Of a DNA stretch of 64,000 nucleotides, positions 26,457 to 36,300 are shown piece by piece. Both the position numbers and the translations under genes were made by a program. The notes beneath the pieces were generated by a model. It had not been told where the DNA came from and did not search any database. It saw nothing but the letters and a program-made list of their open reading frames with translations. Numbering within the stretch: position 1 is the stretch's first letter; the number at the start of each line of letters is the position of its first letter. This DNA comes from Rhodococcus sp. W8901 (GTDB taxonomy: Bacteria > Actinomycetota > Actinomycetes > Mycobacteriales > Mycobacteriaceae): NCBI RefSeq assembly GCF_013348805.1, contig NZ_CP054690.1, positions 1,922,001 through 1,986,000 on the forward strand. Direction: 5' to 3'.

Positions 26457-27718
26457 GGGCGCGATCCTAGCTCCACCGTCGGAGGCTGCCGGTCGGCGTC
26501 CAACTCACGCAGGACCGGCAGCGTGAAGCACACGAGCGCCACCACGAGCACCGGTACCGCCAGGACGAAGAACGTGGTCTGGACGCCGACCTGATCGATC
26601 AGCGGGCCGGCCAACAGGAAGCCGAGCGGCCCGGCGGCGTACGCGGTGGAGGTCATCACTCCGACGACGCGGCCACGCATGTGCTCGGGACTGCGGGTCT
26701 GCATGGCCCAGTTGGCGATCGGACCCACCGGCCCGTACACCAGGCCGATCACGACGGACAGGCCGAGCAGCACCCACAGCGGTGGCAGGAACGCCATGCC
26801 GAGCATCGACAATCCGAGGCCGCTGACCGCGATCAGCATCAGGTTCCGGCGTTTCAGGTACGGCGCGAGCGCCCCGTAGGCGAGGGCGCCGACCAGTCCG
26901 CCGATGCTCATCGCCATCAACACCCAGCCCAATTGGGCGGGCTGGCCCTGATCAGTGAAGTACTTGGGGAACAACACCGACTCGATCGGCAGATACAGCG
27001 CCACGATCACCATGTCGACCAGTGCGAGCGTGCGCAGCAGGCGGTCGTTCCACACGAACCGCAGCCCCTCGAGCGTGCCCGTCCACATCGACGCAGGCCG
27101 GGTGGCGTGGTCGGGGCGGCCGGCGTGCTCGAGGCGCAGGAACGCGATCGTCACGATCGACAGGACGAAGCAGACCGCGGTGACCCACAGGGTGCTCTCC
27201 GGGCCGACCAACGCGATCAGGACACCGCCGATGCCGGGACCGACGAGGTAGGCGACGTTGTAGTTGGCCTCGTACAGGCTGTTGACGCGGTCGAGTTTCC
27301 ATCCCGCCGCCCTCGTCGCGGCCGGCAGCATCGATTCGCGCGCCGAGATCCCGGCCGGGTCGAACGTCGCACCGAGCGCGGCCAGCAGCGCGAGCACCGG
27401 CACCGACAGACCGATGGTGCCCGCGACGACCGGGATCGCGGCCACCGACAGCGCGGAGAGTGCGTCCGACACCAGCGACGTGGGGCGGCGGCCGAACCGG
27501 TCGACGACGGTGCCCGAGAACAGGCTCGCCAGCAGCAGCGGAACGGTTGCCGCGCCCGCCACGATCGCGGCGTCGGTGGCCCGGCCGGTCTGCTCGAGCA
27601 CCAGCCACGGCAGCGCGACGATGACGATGCCGTTGCCGGTCGCCGACAGCAGCGTTGCGATGTTGAGCAGAATCAACGGCCCGAATCGTCGGGTGGTGGT
27701 CACGTTCGGGGCGGTCAC
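26453..27718 (-). CDS. MFS transporter
   Basis: A 421-residue 12-helix major-facilitator protein. The GTG at 27718 begins VTAPNVTTTRRFGPLILL; the loop motif VVDRFGRRPT after helix 2 is the MFS motif A. It resembles the enterobactin exporter-like/DHA3 group of actinobacterial efflux proteins. The substrate is unknown. It heads a two-gene unit with the DUF2470 gene. Confidence 0.85.
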   Translation of the reverse strand: MTAPNVTTTRRFGPLILLNIATLLSATGNGIVIVALPWLVLEQTGRATDAAIVAGAATVPLLLASLFSGTVVDRFGRRPTSLVSDALSALSVAAIPVVAGTIGLSVPVLALLAALGATFDPAGISARESMLPAATRAAGWKLDRVNSLYEANYNVAYLVGPGIGGVLIALVGPESTLWVTAVCFVLSIVTIAFLRLEHAGRPDHATRPASMWTGTLEGLRFVWNDRLLRTLALVDMVIVALYLPIESVLFPKYFTDQGQPAQLGWVLMAMSIGGLVGALAYGALAPYLKRRNLMLIAVSGLGLSMLGMAFLPPLWVLLGLSVVIGLVYGPVGPIANWAMQTRSPEHMRGRVVGVMTSTAYAAGPLGFLLAGPLIDQVGVQTTFFVLAVPVLVVALVCFTLPVLRELDADRQPPTVELGSRP

Positions 27719-27825
27719 GTCGGCAGGCCTCTGCTTGCGGGGGCGGGGTGGTTCGAAGCTAACAGTGCGGCCGGGGACCGCGCGAACGGTTTTCAAGCGG
27801 CACCAGCCCCGGCCGCACCACGTCG

Positions 27826-30342
27826 CTACTCGCGGGTGCCGATGGCCTCGACCGGGTCCTGGCGCAGCGCGGTCCGCGTCGGAAGCGCGATCGCGCACAG
27901 CCCCAGCAGGACGGTGACCGCGATGATGCCGCCGTAGACGACGGGGGAGACACTCGGGATCGGCGTACCCGATACGGCCGCCGCGATGCCGGCGAGCGGG
28001 GGGATCGCGATGAGCGTGCCGACCACCGCGGCGACCGACACCACGATCACCGACTCCGTCCGCATCATCCGGTGCACCTGCCGCTTGCTCGCGCCGACCA
28101 GGCGCAGCAGCGCGAACTCCCGGCCGCGTTCGGCGGTCGCCAGCACGAGCGTGTTGACGACGGCGACCGCGAGGTAGCCGAGCAGGACCGCCAGGGCCAC
28201 GATGCTCACCCACGACTGGGTGCGCCGCTGGTCCTGACCGGCGGCGGCGAACTCGGCGCGGTCCGCGACGGCGATCCCGGGCGTCATCTGCAGCGCCTGA
28301 CGAAGTTCGTCGACCCGACCGGGCTCCGCGGTGACCAGGACGACGTCGGCGGTGCCCGCGGTGGTGTGCTCCCGAACCTGCGCGGCCGGCAGCGTGACAT
28401 CACCGAATCCGAGACCGCGGCCGTACGTCGCCACGACGGTCGGGGTGATCAGCGTCCCGTCGCCGAGTCGCAGCGGCACCACCTCGCCCACGCCGGCGCC
28501 CATGTCGAAGGCGGCGTCGAGACTGAGCGCGACGGTGCCGTCCCGCAGCTGTCCCAGATCACCTTCGCGCACATCGAGATCGAGCGTCGACGATGTGGCG
28601 GCGGGATCGATGCCCTGCACCGCGTGGGGCTCGGTGGTGGGGGCCTCGCTGTCGGCGCTGGTGAACAGTGCCTGACTGCGGGTGATCGGATTTGCCGCGC
28701 GCACAGCCGGTTCGGCGGCGATGGCGTCGACCAGTCCCGGCGCCAGCCCCGCGGCACCGCTCACGACGAGGTCGGCGGTGATGCCGCTGCGGGACTGGTC
28801 GTCGGCCGCCGCGGAGATGGTGCTCTGGGTGAACAGCTGCACCGACCCGATCGCGATGGCCAGGGCCAGCGGGGTGATCGCCGCGGCCAGCCGCCGCGCC
28901 CGCGCTCCGGTGTTGGCGGCCGCGAGGACGAGGGCCGGTGACGAACTGCGTCGCATCGGTCCGCCGAAGCGGGCGATCGCGGTCGATACCAGGGCGGGGC
29001 CGAGGAGTGCCGCCGAGATCACCAGCAGCACAGCCGAACTCCCCGCGCCGGCGAGAGCGGCCTGACCCGGCAGGACGGCGGGCAGCAGCGACGTCGCCAG
29101 ACCGCCGGCGGCGAACACGAGTCCGGTCACGAGCCGGCCGCGCCCGATGGTGGCGGGTTCGACCGCGGACTCGCGCAGCGCCTCGGTGGGATCGAGCCGG
29201 GCCGGACGGCGGGCGGCGATCGCGGCCGCGATCCGCGCGGTGCCGACGGCCAGTAGCACGCCCACCACGGCCGGCAGCGGTCCGTACGCCAGCGCGAAGT
29301 CCGACGGGAGCACCCCGGCCTCGGTGAACTGCGCCCGCAGCATGCCGGCGACGGCGAACCCCGGCCACACGCCGAGCACCGCGGCGAGCCCGGCCACCAG
29401 CAGTACCTCGCTGCCGACCAGGCGGTGGATCTGGCCGGGGGTCGCGCCCATCGCGCGCAGCAACGCGAACTCGCGGCGGCGCTGCCGGATCGACAGCGAC
29501 AGCGTGCTCGCGACCACGAACATCGCGATCAGGATCGCCAGGCCGGCGAACGACCCGCACAGCATGATCAGTTCGCTGCGGGCCGCGCCCGCGTCCAGGT
29601 ACTCGACGTCGCCGCGGGCGTCGCCGGTGTAGGTGCGCACATCGCCGTCGGCGAGCGCGCCGCGGGCGCGGGCGGCCAGTGACGATGCGTCGAACCCCTG
29701 CTCGGCGAGCAGCCCCACCGTCGCGACGCGATCGGCGTGCGGCCACAGTTCCTGCGCCCGGGCGTCGGAGAGGAACACCGCCGCCGGGCGTTCGGTCGGT
29801 TCGGACGTCGGCGCGGCCGCCACGCCCACGACGGTGTAGGTGTCACCGATGCCGCCGTGCCGCAACGTGATCCGATCGCCCGGGGCCGCGCCACCGGTGA
29901 CGACCGCCTCCGTCGCGGACGCGGGGGCGCGTCCGGCGGTGAGGGAATACGGCGCGAGGACGGCCGATCCCCAGCCGTGACCGTCGAGCAGCGTGCCGTC
30001 GTCGGTGGTCAGTGGCACGCTCACATCGCCCACCGCGGTACGCACGCCCGGGAGCGCGGCCAACTCGTCGACGGCCGCGGCCGGCAACAGTGCACGCTCG
30101 GCGAACGGCTGGTCGATGTCCTCCTTCACCTCGAGTGTCTGGGGCGCACCGACGACGACGTCGGCCCCGGCGTACCGGTGCGGGGTGACGCCGCCGCGGA
30201 TCCCGGACTCGAACAGCACCCCGAGCGCGCAGGTGAGCAGTGCCGCGCAGAACACCGCGACGAACATCGCCGCGAAGCCGCCGCGTTGTGCGCGGATGTT
30301 GGCGCGGGCGAGGGCCCGCAGTCTCGACCTGCGCATCGTCAC
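27826..30342 (-). CDS. FtsX-type ABC exporter permease
   Basis: An 838-residue permease with two FtsX repeats: helix-rich blocks SLSIRQRRREFALLRAMGATPGQIHRL and LATAERGREFALLRLVGASKRQVHRMM, each preceded and followed by membrane helices, and two large extracellular domains. This is the MacB/BceB-like single-chain architecture of lipoprotein or antimicrobial-peptide exporters. GTG at 30342 overlaps the ATPase stop as GTGA; an ATG at 30336 is the alternative. The divergent two-component system probably controls it. Confidence 0.88.
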   Translation of the reverse strand: MTMRRSRLRALARANIRAQRGGFAAMFVAVFCAALLTCALGVLFESGIRGGVTPHRYAGADVVVGAPQTLEVKEDIDQPFAERALLPAAAVDELAALPGVRTAVGDVSVPLTTDDGTLLDGHGWGSAVLAPYSLTAGRAPASATEAVVTGGAAPGDRITLRHGGIGDTYTVVGVAAAPTSEPTERPAAVFLSDARAQELWPHADRVATVGLLAEQGFDASSLAARARGALADGDVRTYTGDARGDVEYLDAGAARSELIMLCGSFAGLAILIAMFVVASTLSLSIRQRRREFALLRAMGATPGQIHRLVGSEVLLVAGLAAVLGVWPGFAVAGMLRAQFTEAGVLPSDFALAYGPLPAVVGVLLAVGTARIAAAIAARRPARLDPTEALRESAVEPATIGRGRLVTGLVFAAGGLATSLLPAVLPGQAALAGAGSSAVLLVISAALLGPALVSTAIARFGGPMRRSSSPALVLAAANTGARARRLAAAITPLALAIAIGSVQLFTQSTISAAADDQSRSGITADLVVSGAAGLAPGLVDAIAAEPAVRAANPITRSQALFTSADSEAPTTEPHAVQGIDPAATSSTLDLDVREGDLGQLRDGTVALSLDAAFDMGAGVGEVVPLRLGDGTLITPTVVATYGRGLGFGDVTLPAAQVREHTTAGTADVVLVTAEPGRVDELRQALQMTPGIAVADRAEFAAAGQDQRRTQSWVSIVALAVLLGYLAVAVVNTLVLATAERGREFALLRLVGASKRQVHRMMRTESVIVVSVAAVVGTLIAIPPLAGIAAAVSGTPIPSVSPVVYGGIIAVTVLLGLCAIALPTRTALRQDPVEAIGTRE

Positions 30343-31109
30343 CACTCCCCGAGGTGGGTCATGTGGTCGGCGACCGCGGCCGCGGTGGGGGAGTCCATCC
30401 GGCCGACGAGGCGTCCGTCGGCGAGGAACAACACCCGGTCGGCGTGCGCGGCGGCGACCGGATCGTGGGTCACCATGACGATGGTCTGCCCCAGTTCGGT
30501 GGTGGTGCGGCGCAACAGGTCGAGCACCTGGCGGCCGGTGCGGCTGTCGAGTGCTCCGGTGGGCTCGTCCGCGAACACCGCGTGGGGCTGCGTGATGAGC
30601 GCGCGGGCGATCGCGACGCGCTGCTGTTGGCCGCCCGACATCTCGGCCGGGCGACGGTCGCGCTTGCCGTCGAGCCCGACCGCGTTCAGGACGTAGTCGA
30701 GGTGCGCCCGGTCGGCGGCGCGGCCGGCCAGCAGCAGCGGCAGCGTTACGTTCTGCTCCACCGTCAGCGCCGACATGAGGTTGTACGCCTGGAACACGAA
30801 GCCGATGTGGTCGCGCCGGAACACCGTGCGGGCCTTGGGCTCGAGTGAGCTGAGCTCGGTGTCGCCCAGCCACACCGAACCCCGCGTCGGCTGATCCAGC
30901 CCGGCGGCGCAGTGCAGGAACGTGCTCTTGCCCGAGCCGGACGGCCCCATGACGGCGGTGAAACTGCCGGGCGCGAGTGTGAGGCTGACGTTGTCGAGCG
31001 CGGTGACCTCGGCCCGGCCGGAGCCGTACGACTTGGTGACGGCGTCGAGTCGGACGGCGGCCCGAGGCGGGCTCTCGATGAGCGGGGGCGTTGCGGTGAA
31101 GGAGGACAT
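30339..31109 (-). CDS. ABC exporter ATPase, LolD/MacB type
   Basis: A 256-residue ATPase: Walker A GPSGSGKST, Q-loop FVFQAYNLM, signature MSGGQQQRVAIARAL, Walker B AVFADEPTGALD, and MVTHDP. The EPTGALD form is typical of the MacB/LolD/BceA family. It is coupled to the downstream FtsX permease. Its ATG at 31109 overlaps the other strand's ATG at 31108, but that plus-strand start is not used (see the kinase). Confidence 0.9.
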   Translation of the reverse strand: MSSFTATPPLIESPPRAAVRLDAVTKSYGSGRAEVTALDNVSLTLAPGSFTAVMGPSGSGKSTFLHCAAGLDQPTRGSVWLGDTELSSLEPKARTVFRRDHIGFVFQAYNLMSALTVEQNVTLPLLLAGRAADRAHLDYVLNAVGLDGKRDRRPAEMSGGQQQRVAIARALITQPHAVFADEPTGALDSRTGRQVLDLLRRTTTELGQTIVMVTHDPVAAAHADRVLFLADGRLVGRMDSPTAAAVADHMTHLGEW

Positions 31110-31218
31110 GCCCGAAACGCTATGGACGGTGGCGTGCGCGAACCATCCCGTGCGGTACCCGATCGATGGTGTAGCGGGCTATACCGACAGCGGCCCGGTC
31201 GTGCGGCATGCTGGAGCG

Positions 31219-32469
31219 GTGCAGTGGACCGAACGCCTGAACGAGCGGTGGCGCGCCGTCCGCTTCCTCGCGGTCGAGGCCGGCGCCGCCGTCGTCTCGC
31301 TCTGCTTCCTCGTGGTCGGGCTGGTGATCGGGGCGATGCTGATCCTGATCGTCGGCTGGCTCGCGGTGCCCGCGTACGTGCGCGCGCTGCGGTGGTGGGC
31401 GGGCCGGGCGCGGGTGCGGGCCGGGCGGTACACGGGGACCGTGGTGGGCGAGCGGTATCCGCAGATCACGGACCATCCGGGCTTCGACGATCTACGGCGG
31501 CTGCTGACCGCACAGTCCACGCGACGCGACTTTGCGTGGGTCGCCGTGCACTCGATCGCGGCGCTCACGGCGGGTCTGCTGGCGATAGGACTGCCGGCGG
31601 CGGCGCTGAATTCGCTGGCGATCCCGTTCTACTGGTGGGCGCTGCCGCCCGACGAGCCGGTGAGCAGCATCTATCCGGTCACGTCGTGGTGGGGTGCGGC
31701 GCCGATGCCGCTCGTCGCCGTCGGCTACGTGCTGCTGGGGTGGTGGACGATCCCCGCGATGGCCCGGGGCATCAGCGGGCTCGCGTCCCGGCTGCTCGCG
31801 CCGCGGCGGGAAACCGAACTGTCCGAACGGGTCTCGGCCCTGACCGCGAGCCGTGCCGCCGCCCTCGACGCGCACGCCGCGGAGCTGCGGCGGATCGAAC
31901 GGGACCTGCACGACGGTGCCCAGAATCGGTTGGTCGCGGTGGTGATGATGCTCGGTCTCGCCGAACGCTCGCTGCGGGTGGACCCGGATCAGGCTCTGCC
32001 GCAGCTGCTTCGGGCGCAGGACGCCGCGTCGGACGCGCTGTCGGAGCTGCGGACGCTGGTCCACGACATCTATCCGCCGATCCTCGACGAGCTCGGGCTG
32101 GGCGGTGCCGTGTCGGCGCTGGCGGGACGCTGCACGGTGCCGTGCGTGCTCGACGTCGACGGCCTGCGCCGGGCGCCCGCCGCGGTGGAGGCGGCCGCGT
32201 ACTTCGTCGTCGCCGAGGCCCTCACCAACGTCGTCAAGCACAGCGGTGCCGAGCGCGTGCAGCTCACGATCGGCACCCGCGACGACGCGGCGGGGGCGAC
32301 CATGGTGATCGACGTCCTCGACGACGGGCACGGCGGTGCGGTGGAGACCGCGGGCAGCGGATTGGCCGGGATCCGGCGCCGCGTGGCAGCGTTCGAGGGA
32401 ACTATGACCGTGCAGAGCCCGCTCGGCGGGCCGACGAGACTCGAGGTGACACTGCCGTGCGGATTCTGA
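31219..32469 (+). CDS. sensor histidine kinase, NarL-type partner
   Basis: About 416 residues. The N-terminal half is a four-helix membrane sensor of the actinobacterial putative-sensor type (AVVSLCFLVVGLVIGAMLILIVGWL and two later hydrophobic stretches). The dimerisation/phosphoacceptor region has IERDLHDGAQNRLVAVVMML with the His in RDLHDG. The HATPase domain shows EALTNVVKHS and GSGLAGIRRRV. The start is uncertain: GTG at 31219 has GGAG only two bases away, GTG at 31201 is possible, and a leaderless start would explain both. It is divergent from the ABC exporter. Confidence 0.85.
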   Translation: MQWTERLNERWRAVRFLAVEAGAAVVSLCFLVVGLVIGAMLILIVGWLAVPAYVRALRWWAGRARVRAGRYTGTVVGERYPQITDHPGFDDLRRLLTAQSTRRDFAWVAVHSIAALTAGLLAIGLPAAALNSLAIPFYWWALPPDEPVSSIYPVTSWWGAAPMPLVAVGYVLLGWWTIPAMARGISGLASRLLAPRRETELSERVSALTASRAAALDAHAAELRRIERDLHDGAQNRLVAVVMMLGLAERSLRVDPDQALPQLLRAQDAASDALSELRTLVHDIYPPILDELGLGGAVSALAGRCTVPCVLDVDGLRRAPAAVEAAAYFVVAEALTNVVKHSGAERVQLTIGTRDDAAGATMVIDVLDDGHGGAVETAGSGLAGIRRRVAAFEGTMTVQSPLGGPTRLEVTLPCGF

Positions 32470-33101
32470 TCGCCGAGGACGACGCTCTGCTCCGGGAGGG
32501 GCTCGCGCTCCTGCTGCGCAGCGTCGGGATCGAGGTGACGGCTGCGGTCGACGACGCCGAGAAGTTCCTCGCGGCGTTCGAGGCGGATCCGCCGGACGGT
32601 GCCGTGCTGGACGTGCGCATGCCGCCGACGTTCACCAACGAGGGCCTGAAGGCGGCGATCGAGGCGCGGCGGCGTCGGCCCGGATTCCCGGTCCTGGTGC
32701 TCTCGGCATACGTCGAGGACCGGTACGCGGGGGAGCTGCTGTCGGGTGGCGCGTCCGGCGTCGGCTACCTGCTCAAGGAGCGGGTCGGCAAGGTCGAGGA
32801 GTTCGTCGACGCGCTGCGCCGGGTGGTCGACGGCGGGACGGTGATGGATCCCGAGGTGATCTCGCAGCTCATGAGCCGGCGCCGGGCCGACGATCCCATC
32901 CGCACCCTCACCCCGCGCGAATCGGAGGTGTTGGGACTGATGGCGGAGGGGCTCGGCAACGCGGACATCGCCCGCAAACTCGTGGTCAGCGACACCGCGG
33001 TGAGCAAGCACATCGGTAACATCTTCGCGAAGCTCGGACTGTCAGCGTCGGATACCGGACACCGGCGGGTGCTCGCGGTGCTCGCCCACCTGCGCTCCTG
33101 A
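32457..33101 (+). CDS. NarL/LuxR-family response regulator
   Basis: A 214-residue response regulator. Acidic pocket AEDD, phospho-Asp in GAVLDVRMP, Lys in GYLLKERV, then a GerE helix-turn-helix TPRESEVLGLMAEGLGNADIARKLVVSDTAVSKHIGNIFAKLGL. It overlaps the kinase gene by 13 bases from a GTG at 32457. The pair should sense envelope stress or antimicrobial peptides and switch on the adjacent ABC exporter; that target is inferred from gene order. Confidence 0.9.
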   Translation: MRILIAEDDALLREGLALLLRSVGIEVTAAVDDAEKFLAAFEADPPDGAVLDVRMPPTFTNEGLKAAIEARRRRPGFPVLVLSAYVEDRYAGELLSGGASGVGYLLKERVGKVEEFVDALRRVVDGGTVMDPEVISQLMSRRRADDPIRTLTPRESEVLGLMAEGLGNADIARKLVVSDTAVSKHIGNIFAKLGLSASDTGHRRVLAVLAHLRS

Positions 33102-33386
33102 TCAGGCGCTCTCGAGCGCCTCGCCGACCTCCTGCAGCGCGCGGTGGTGCTGATCGGCGGCCAGCGCGTGCCCGGCGGCGATCGCGAGAGCCACGGGCCA
33201 GTCGATCAGCTCGAACGCCGCGAGCAGCCCGAGGGCGGCGAAATATGCCAGCTGTTCGGGCCGGGGCACCCCGATGTCCCCGACGAGCGGGAGCCGGATC
33301 GCGAAGCGCGAGCCCTGGTCGATCTGTTCGAGCGCGGCCTGGTGCGAATCGAGTCGGTGCTGAAGGTCCATGGTTGTTTCGGTCAT
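33102..33386 (-). CDS. small membrane protein coupled to the P-type ATPase
   Basis: A 94-residue protein with one hydrophobic segment (AYFAALGLLAAFELIDWPVALAIAAGHAL). The core (E/D)WPV-A-L-x-x-x-G-x-A-L recurs in the protein encoded at 37630-38133, on the other side of the ATPase gene. Its ATG overlaps the ATPase stop as ATGA. No named family is recognised. Position and coupling suggest an accessory subunit of the pump. Confidence 0.7.
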   Translation of the reverse strand: MTETTMDLQHRLDSHQAALEQIDQGSRFAIRLPLVGDIGVPRPEQLAYFAALGLLAAFELIDWPVALAIAAGHALAADQHHRALQEVGEALESA

Positions 33387-36300
33387 CGTTCGCCCTGCCC
33401 ATCCTCGTCGTTCACCTGCCGGACACCTACGGCCGCCATCGTGGGAGCCGTGATCGTTTCGTTACCTGCACTGTCTGCGTTCGCATCGGCTCTCGCTCCC
33501 TCGCGGACCGATCCGTTGACCGGTGCCGTCGCCGCAGTTCTGACCCCGCCGCTGCGCCACACGTACGCCGTGCTGCTGCGCGCGGGAGTGCTGATCGTCG
33601 ACTGATTCGGCGCGGTGCTGCGTGTCTGCCACCATGTGAGTACCCGGGGTGCCACCGCGGCGGCCGCGGTGGCACCGGCGGCGGACCCGAGGGCCTGCGT
33701 CCATCCGACGGGGCCGAGTGGGGTGCAACCGAGGAACTGGCTGACCCCGGGCGTGCTGACCACCGCGCCGAGCACCGCCAGCGAGCCCACGGCCGTCGTC
33801 ACGACCAGCGGGCTGCGGGAATCGATCAGCGTCTGCCCCAACTGGGCCCCGACGAGCGCGACGAGTCCCACCGTCGACGCCCTGCGCGGGCGGCCGGTGA
33901 CCGAGGCCAGACCCCACGCGACGCCCGCACCGGCCGCGGTCGCCGCGCCCCGCACGGCGACCGTCCGCCACAGTGCGGCCGTGTCCGGCCCGCGGCCGTC
34001 GTAGGCGCGGTCCGGGTTGGGTGGGCTCACCGCGAGCGCCGCCGCCGGTAGCGCGTCGGTGAGCAGATTGACTAGCAGCAGTTGTCTCGCATTGAGGGGG
34101 GCGCGCCCGCTGATCGCGCTCCCGATCAGCGCGAACGCAACCTCGCCGGCGTTGCCACCGAGCAGCACCGACACCGCCGACTGCACCCGCTGCCACAGCT
34201 GCCGTCCCTCGTCGATCGCGTCCAGGATCGCGTCGACGTGGCCGTCGAGCAGCAGGATGTCGGCCGCGCTGCGGGCCGGGTGGCTGCCGTGCGACGCGAC
34301 GCCGATCCCGATGCTCGCGGCCCGGATCGCGGCGGCGTCGTTCGCGCCGTCCCCGACCATCGCGCAGACGTGCCCGGTGCGTTCGAGGGTCTGCACGATC
34401 TGTACCTTCTGCTCCGGCGACATCCGCGCGAACACCTGGCGCTCGCGCACCGCGGTCTCCTGCCGCCGGTGCGACAGCGCCTCCCATTCGGTGCCGGTCA
34501 GCACGTCGCCCGCGTCGAGTTCGAGGCCCAGGTCCCGGGCGATCGCGGCGGCGGTGACGGGGTGATCGCCGGTGATCAGCCGCACCGAGACGTCCCGCTC
34601 CTCGAGGGCGGGGAGCAGCCCGGCGGCCTCGGGTCGGGCGGTGTCGGACAGCCCCAGCAGGCCGAGCGGCTCCAGCCCCCGGCGGCACAGGGATTCGATC
34701 GCGTCGGGATCGTCCGCGGCCCGCGCCGCCTGGTCCGCGGTGAGGGTGCGGCGGGCCACCGCGATCACGCGCAGGCCCTGCTCGGCCATCGTCTGCACCT
34801 CGTCGACGATCGTCTCGAGCGGTGCGGGCGAGGTGCCGGTGCAGGCGGCCAGCATTACCTCGGGTGCGCCCTTGACCACCAGGTCGGTGCCGGTGATCGC
34901 GGCGGCGTACGGGCGGCCGGACCGGAACGGAAGCAGCAGGTCGGCGGTGTCGACGCTGCCCGACCTCTCCCTGGCCTCCACCACGGCGCGGTCGGTGGCG
35001 TGCGCGGCCGCCTTCCCGTCCGCGGTGATCGATGTCCGTGCTGCGGCGTCGACGACGTCGTCGTGGTCGTGCGAGCCGAGGGGCCGGACCGCGGTGACCC
35101 GCAGGCGGTCCTCGCTGAGCGTGCCCGTCTTGTCGAAGCACACGACGTCGACCCGGCCGAGTGCCTCGACCGAACGGGGCGCGCGTACCAGCGCCGACGA
35201 ATGCGTGAGCCGGCGCGCTGCGGCTTGCTGGGCGAGGGTCGCGACGAGGGGCAGGCCCTCGGGCACGGCCGCCACCGCCACGGCGACGCCGCTCGTGATC
35301 GCGGCCTGGAGCCCTCCGCCGCGCAGCATCGAGGTGAGGGTGACCAGCGCACCACCGCCGACGCTGACCGGCAGAACCCGCCGGGTCAACTCGCCCAGCT
35401 GGGCCTGCAGCCCTGTCCGGCCGACCGGTGTCGGCGACAGCGCGGATGCGCGGCCCGTCTCGGTGGCGGCGCCGACGGCGGTCACCACGGCGGTTGCGGT
35501 GCCGGTCAGGACGGTGGTGCCCGAGTAGAGCATGCAGCTGCGTTCGGCGAGGGGGACGCCCGGCGTCGCCTCGGTCTGCTTGTCGACCGGGAGGGATTCC
35601 CCGGTCAGGGAGGACTCGTCCGCCTCGACGCCGTCCGCCTCGATCAGGCGGCCGTCGGCAGGCACCACCTCACCCGGCCGTACCTCGATCACCTCGCCCG
35701 CGCGGAGCAGTCCGGCGGCCACGGCCTCGTGTCCGCCCTGTCCGCCGCCGACCACGCGAGCCGGGGTGTCCTGCACCGCGAGGAGCCGCCGCAGCAGCCG
35801 CTCCGCGTGCAGGCGCTGGACGGCGGACAGTGCGGCGTTGCCGACGAGGACGGATCCGACGAGGATCGCGTCGACGGGGGAGCCGAGCACGGCACTCGCG
35901 GCCGAGCCCGTGGCGAGGATCGGCGTCAGCGGGTCGGACAGCTCGGTCCGCAGCGAGCGCCCGAAATCCCAGGTGGCCTCCACGGGACGCCGCATCCAGG
36001 TCGCCGTCGCGATCAGGCGGCCCGCCCCGGCCGTCTCCGACCGCGGTCCGGGCGTGCCGAGCATGGCGCGGACACGGTCGACGGGCATCGAATGCCAGTC
36101 GTGCTGTGGATCCGGCAGGGGTGTCGCGGCGCGCAGAACCTGTCGAGCCAGCCGGTGGCCGGTCCACAGTGCGGCGCCGGCCCCGGCGCTGACGGGTCCC
36201 GGGCCGCGGCCGTGCGTCCCGGGCAGCATCAGGAGCGATCCGAGAAGTGAAGCGCCGGTGGCAATCTCGATACCGCGGCGACTGGCGGTCCGGGCCGCCG

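Noticed and set aside
27719-28213. Longer N-terminus for the MFS transporter
   Set aside because: The extension is Arg-rich and antiparallel to nothing coding in its own frame; the GTG at 27718 gives a normal MFS start, and the region belongs to the FtsX permease in another frame.
31108-31110. ATG at 31108 as histidine kinase start
   Set aside because: AAGGAGG is only two bases away, and the codons would overlap the ATPase start on the other strand; the added ~37 residues have no sensor character.
30912-32456. Long frame upstream of the response regulator
   Set aside because: It is an out-of-frame Arg/Gly-rich shadow of the kinase gene; the true start is the GTG at 32457.
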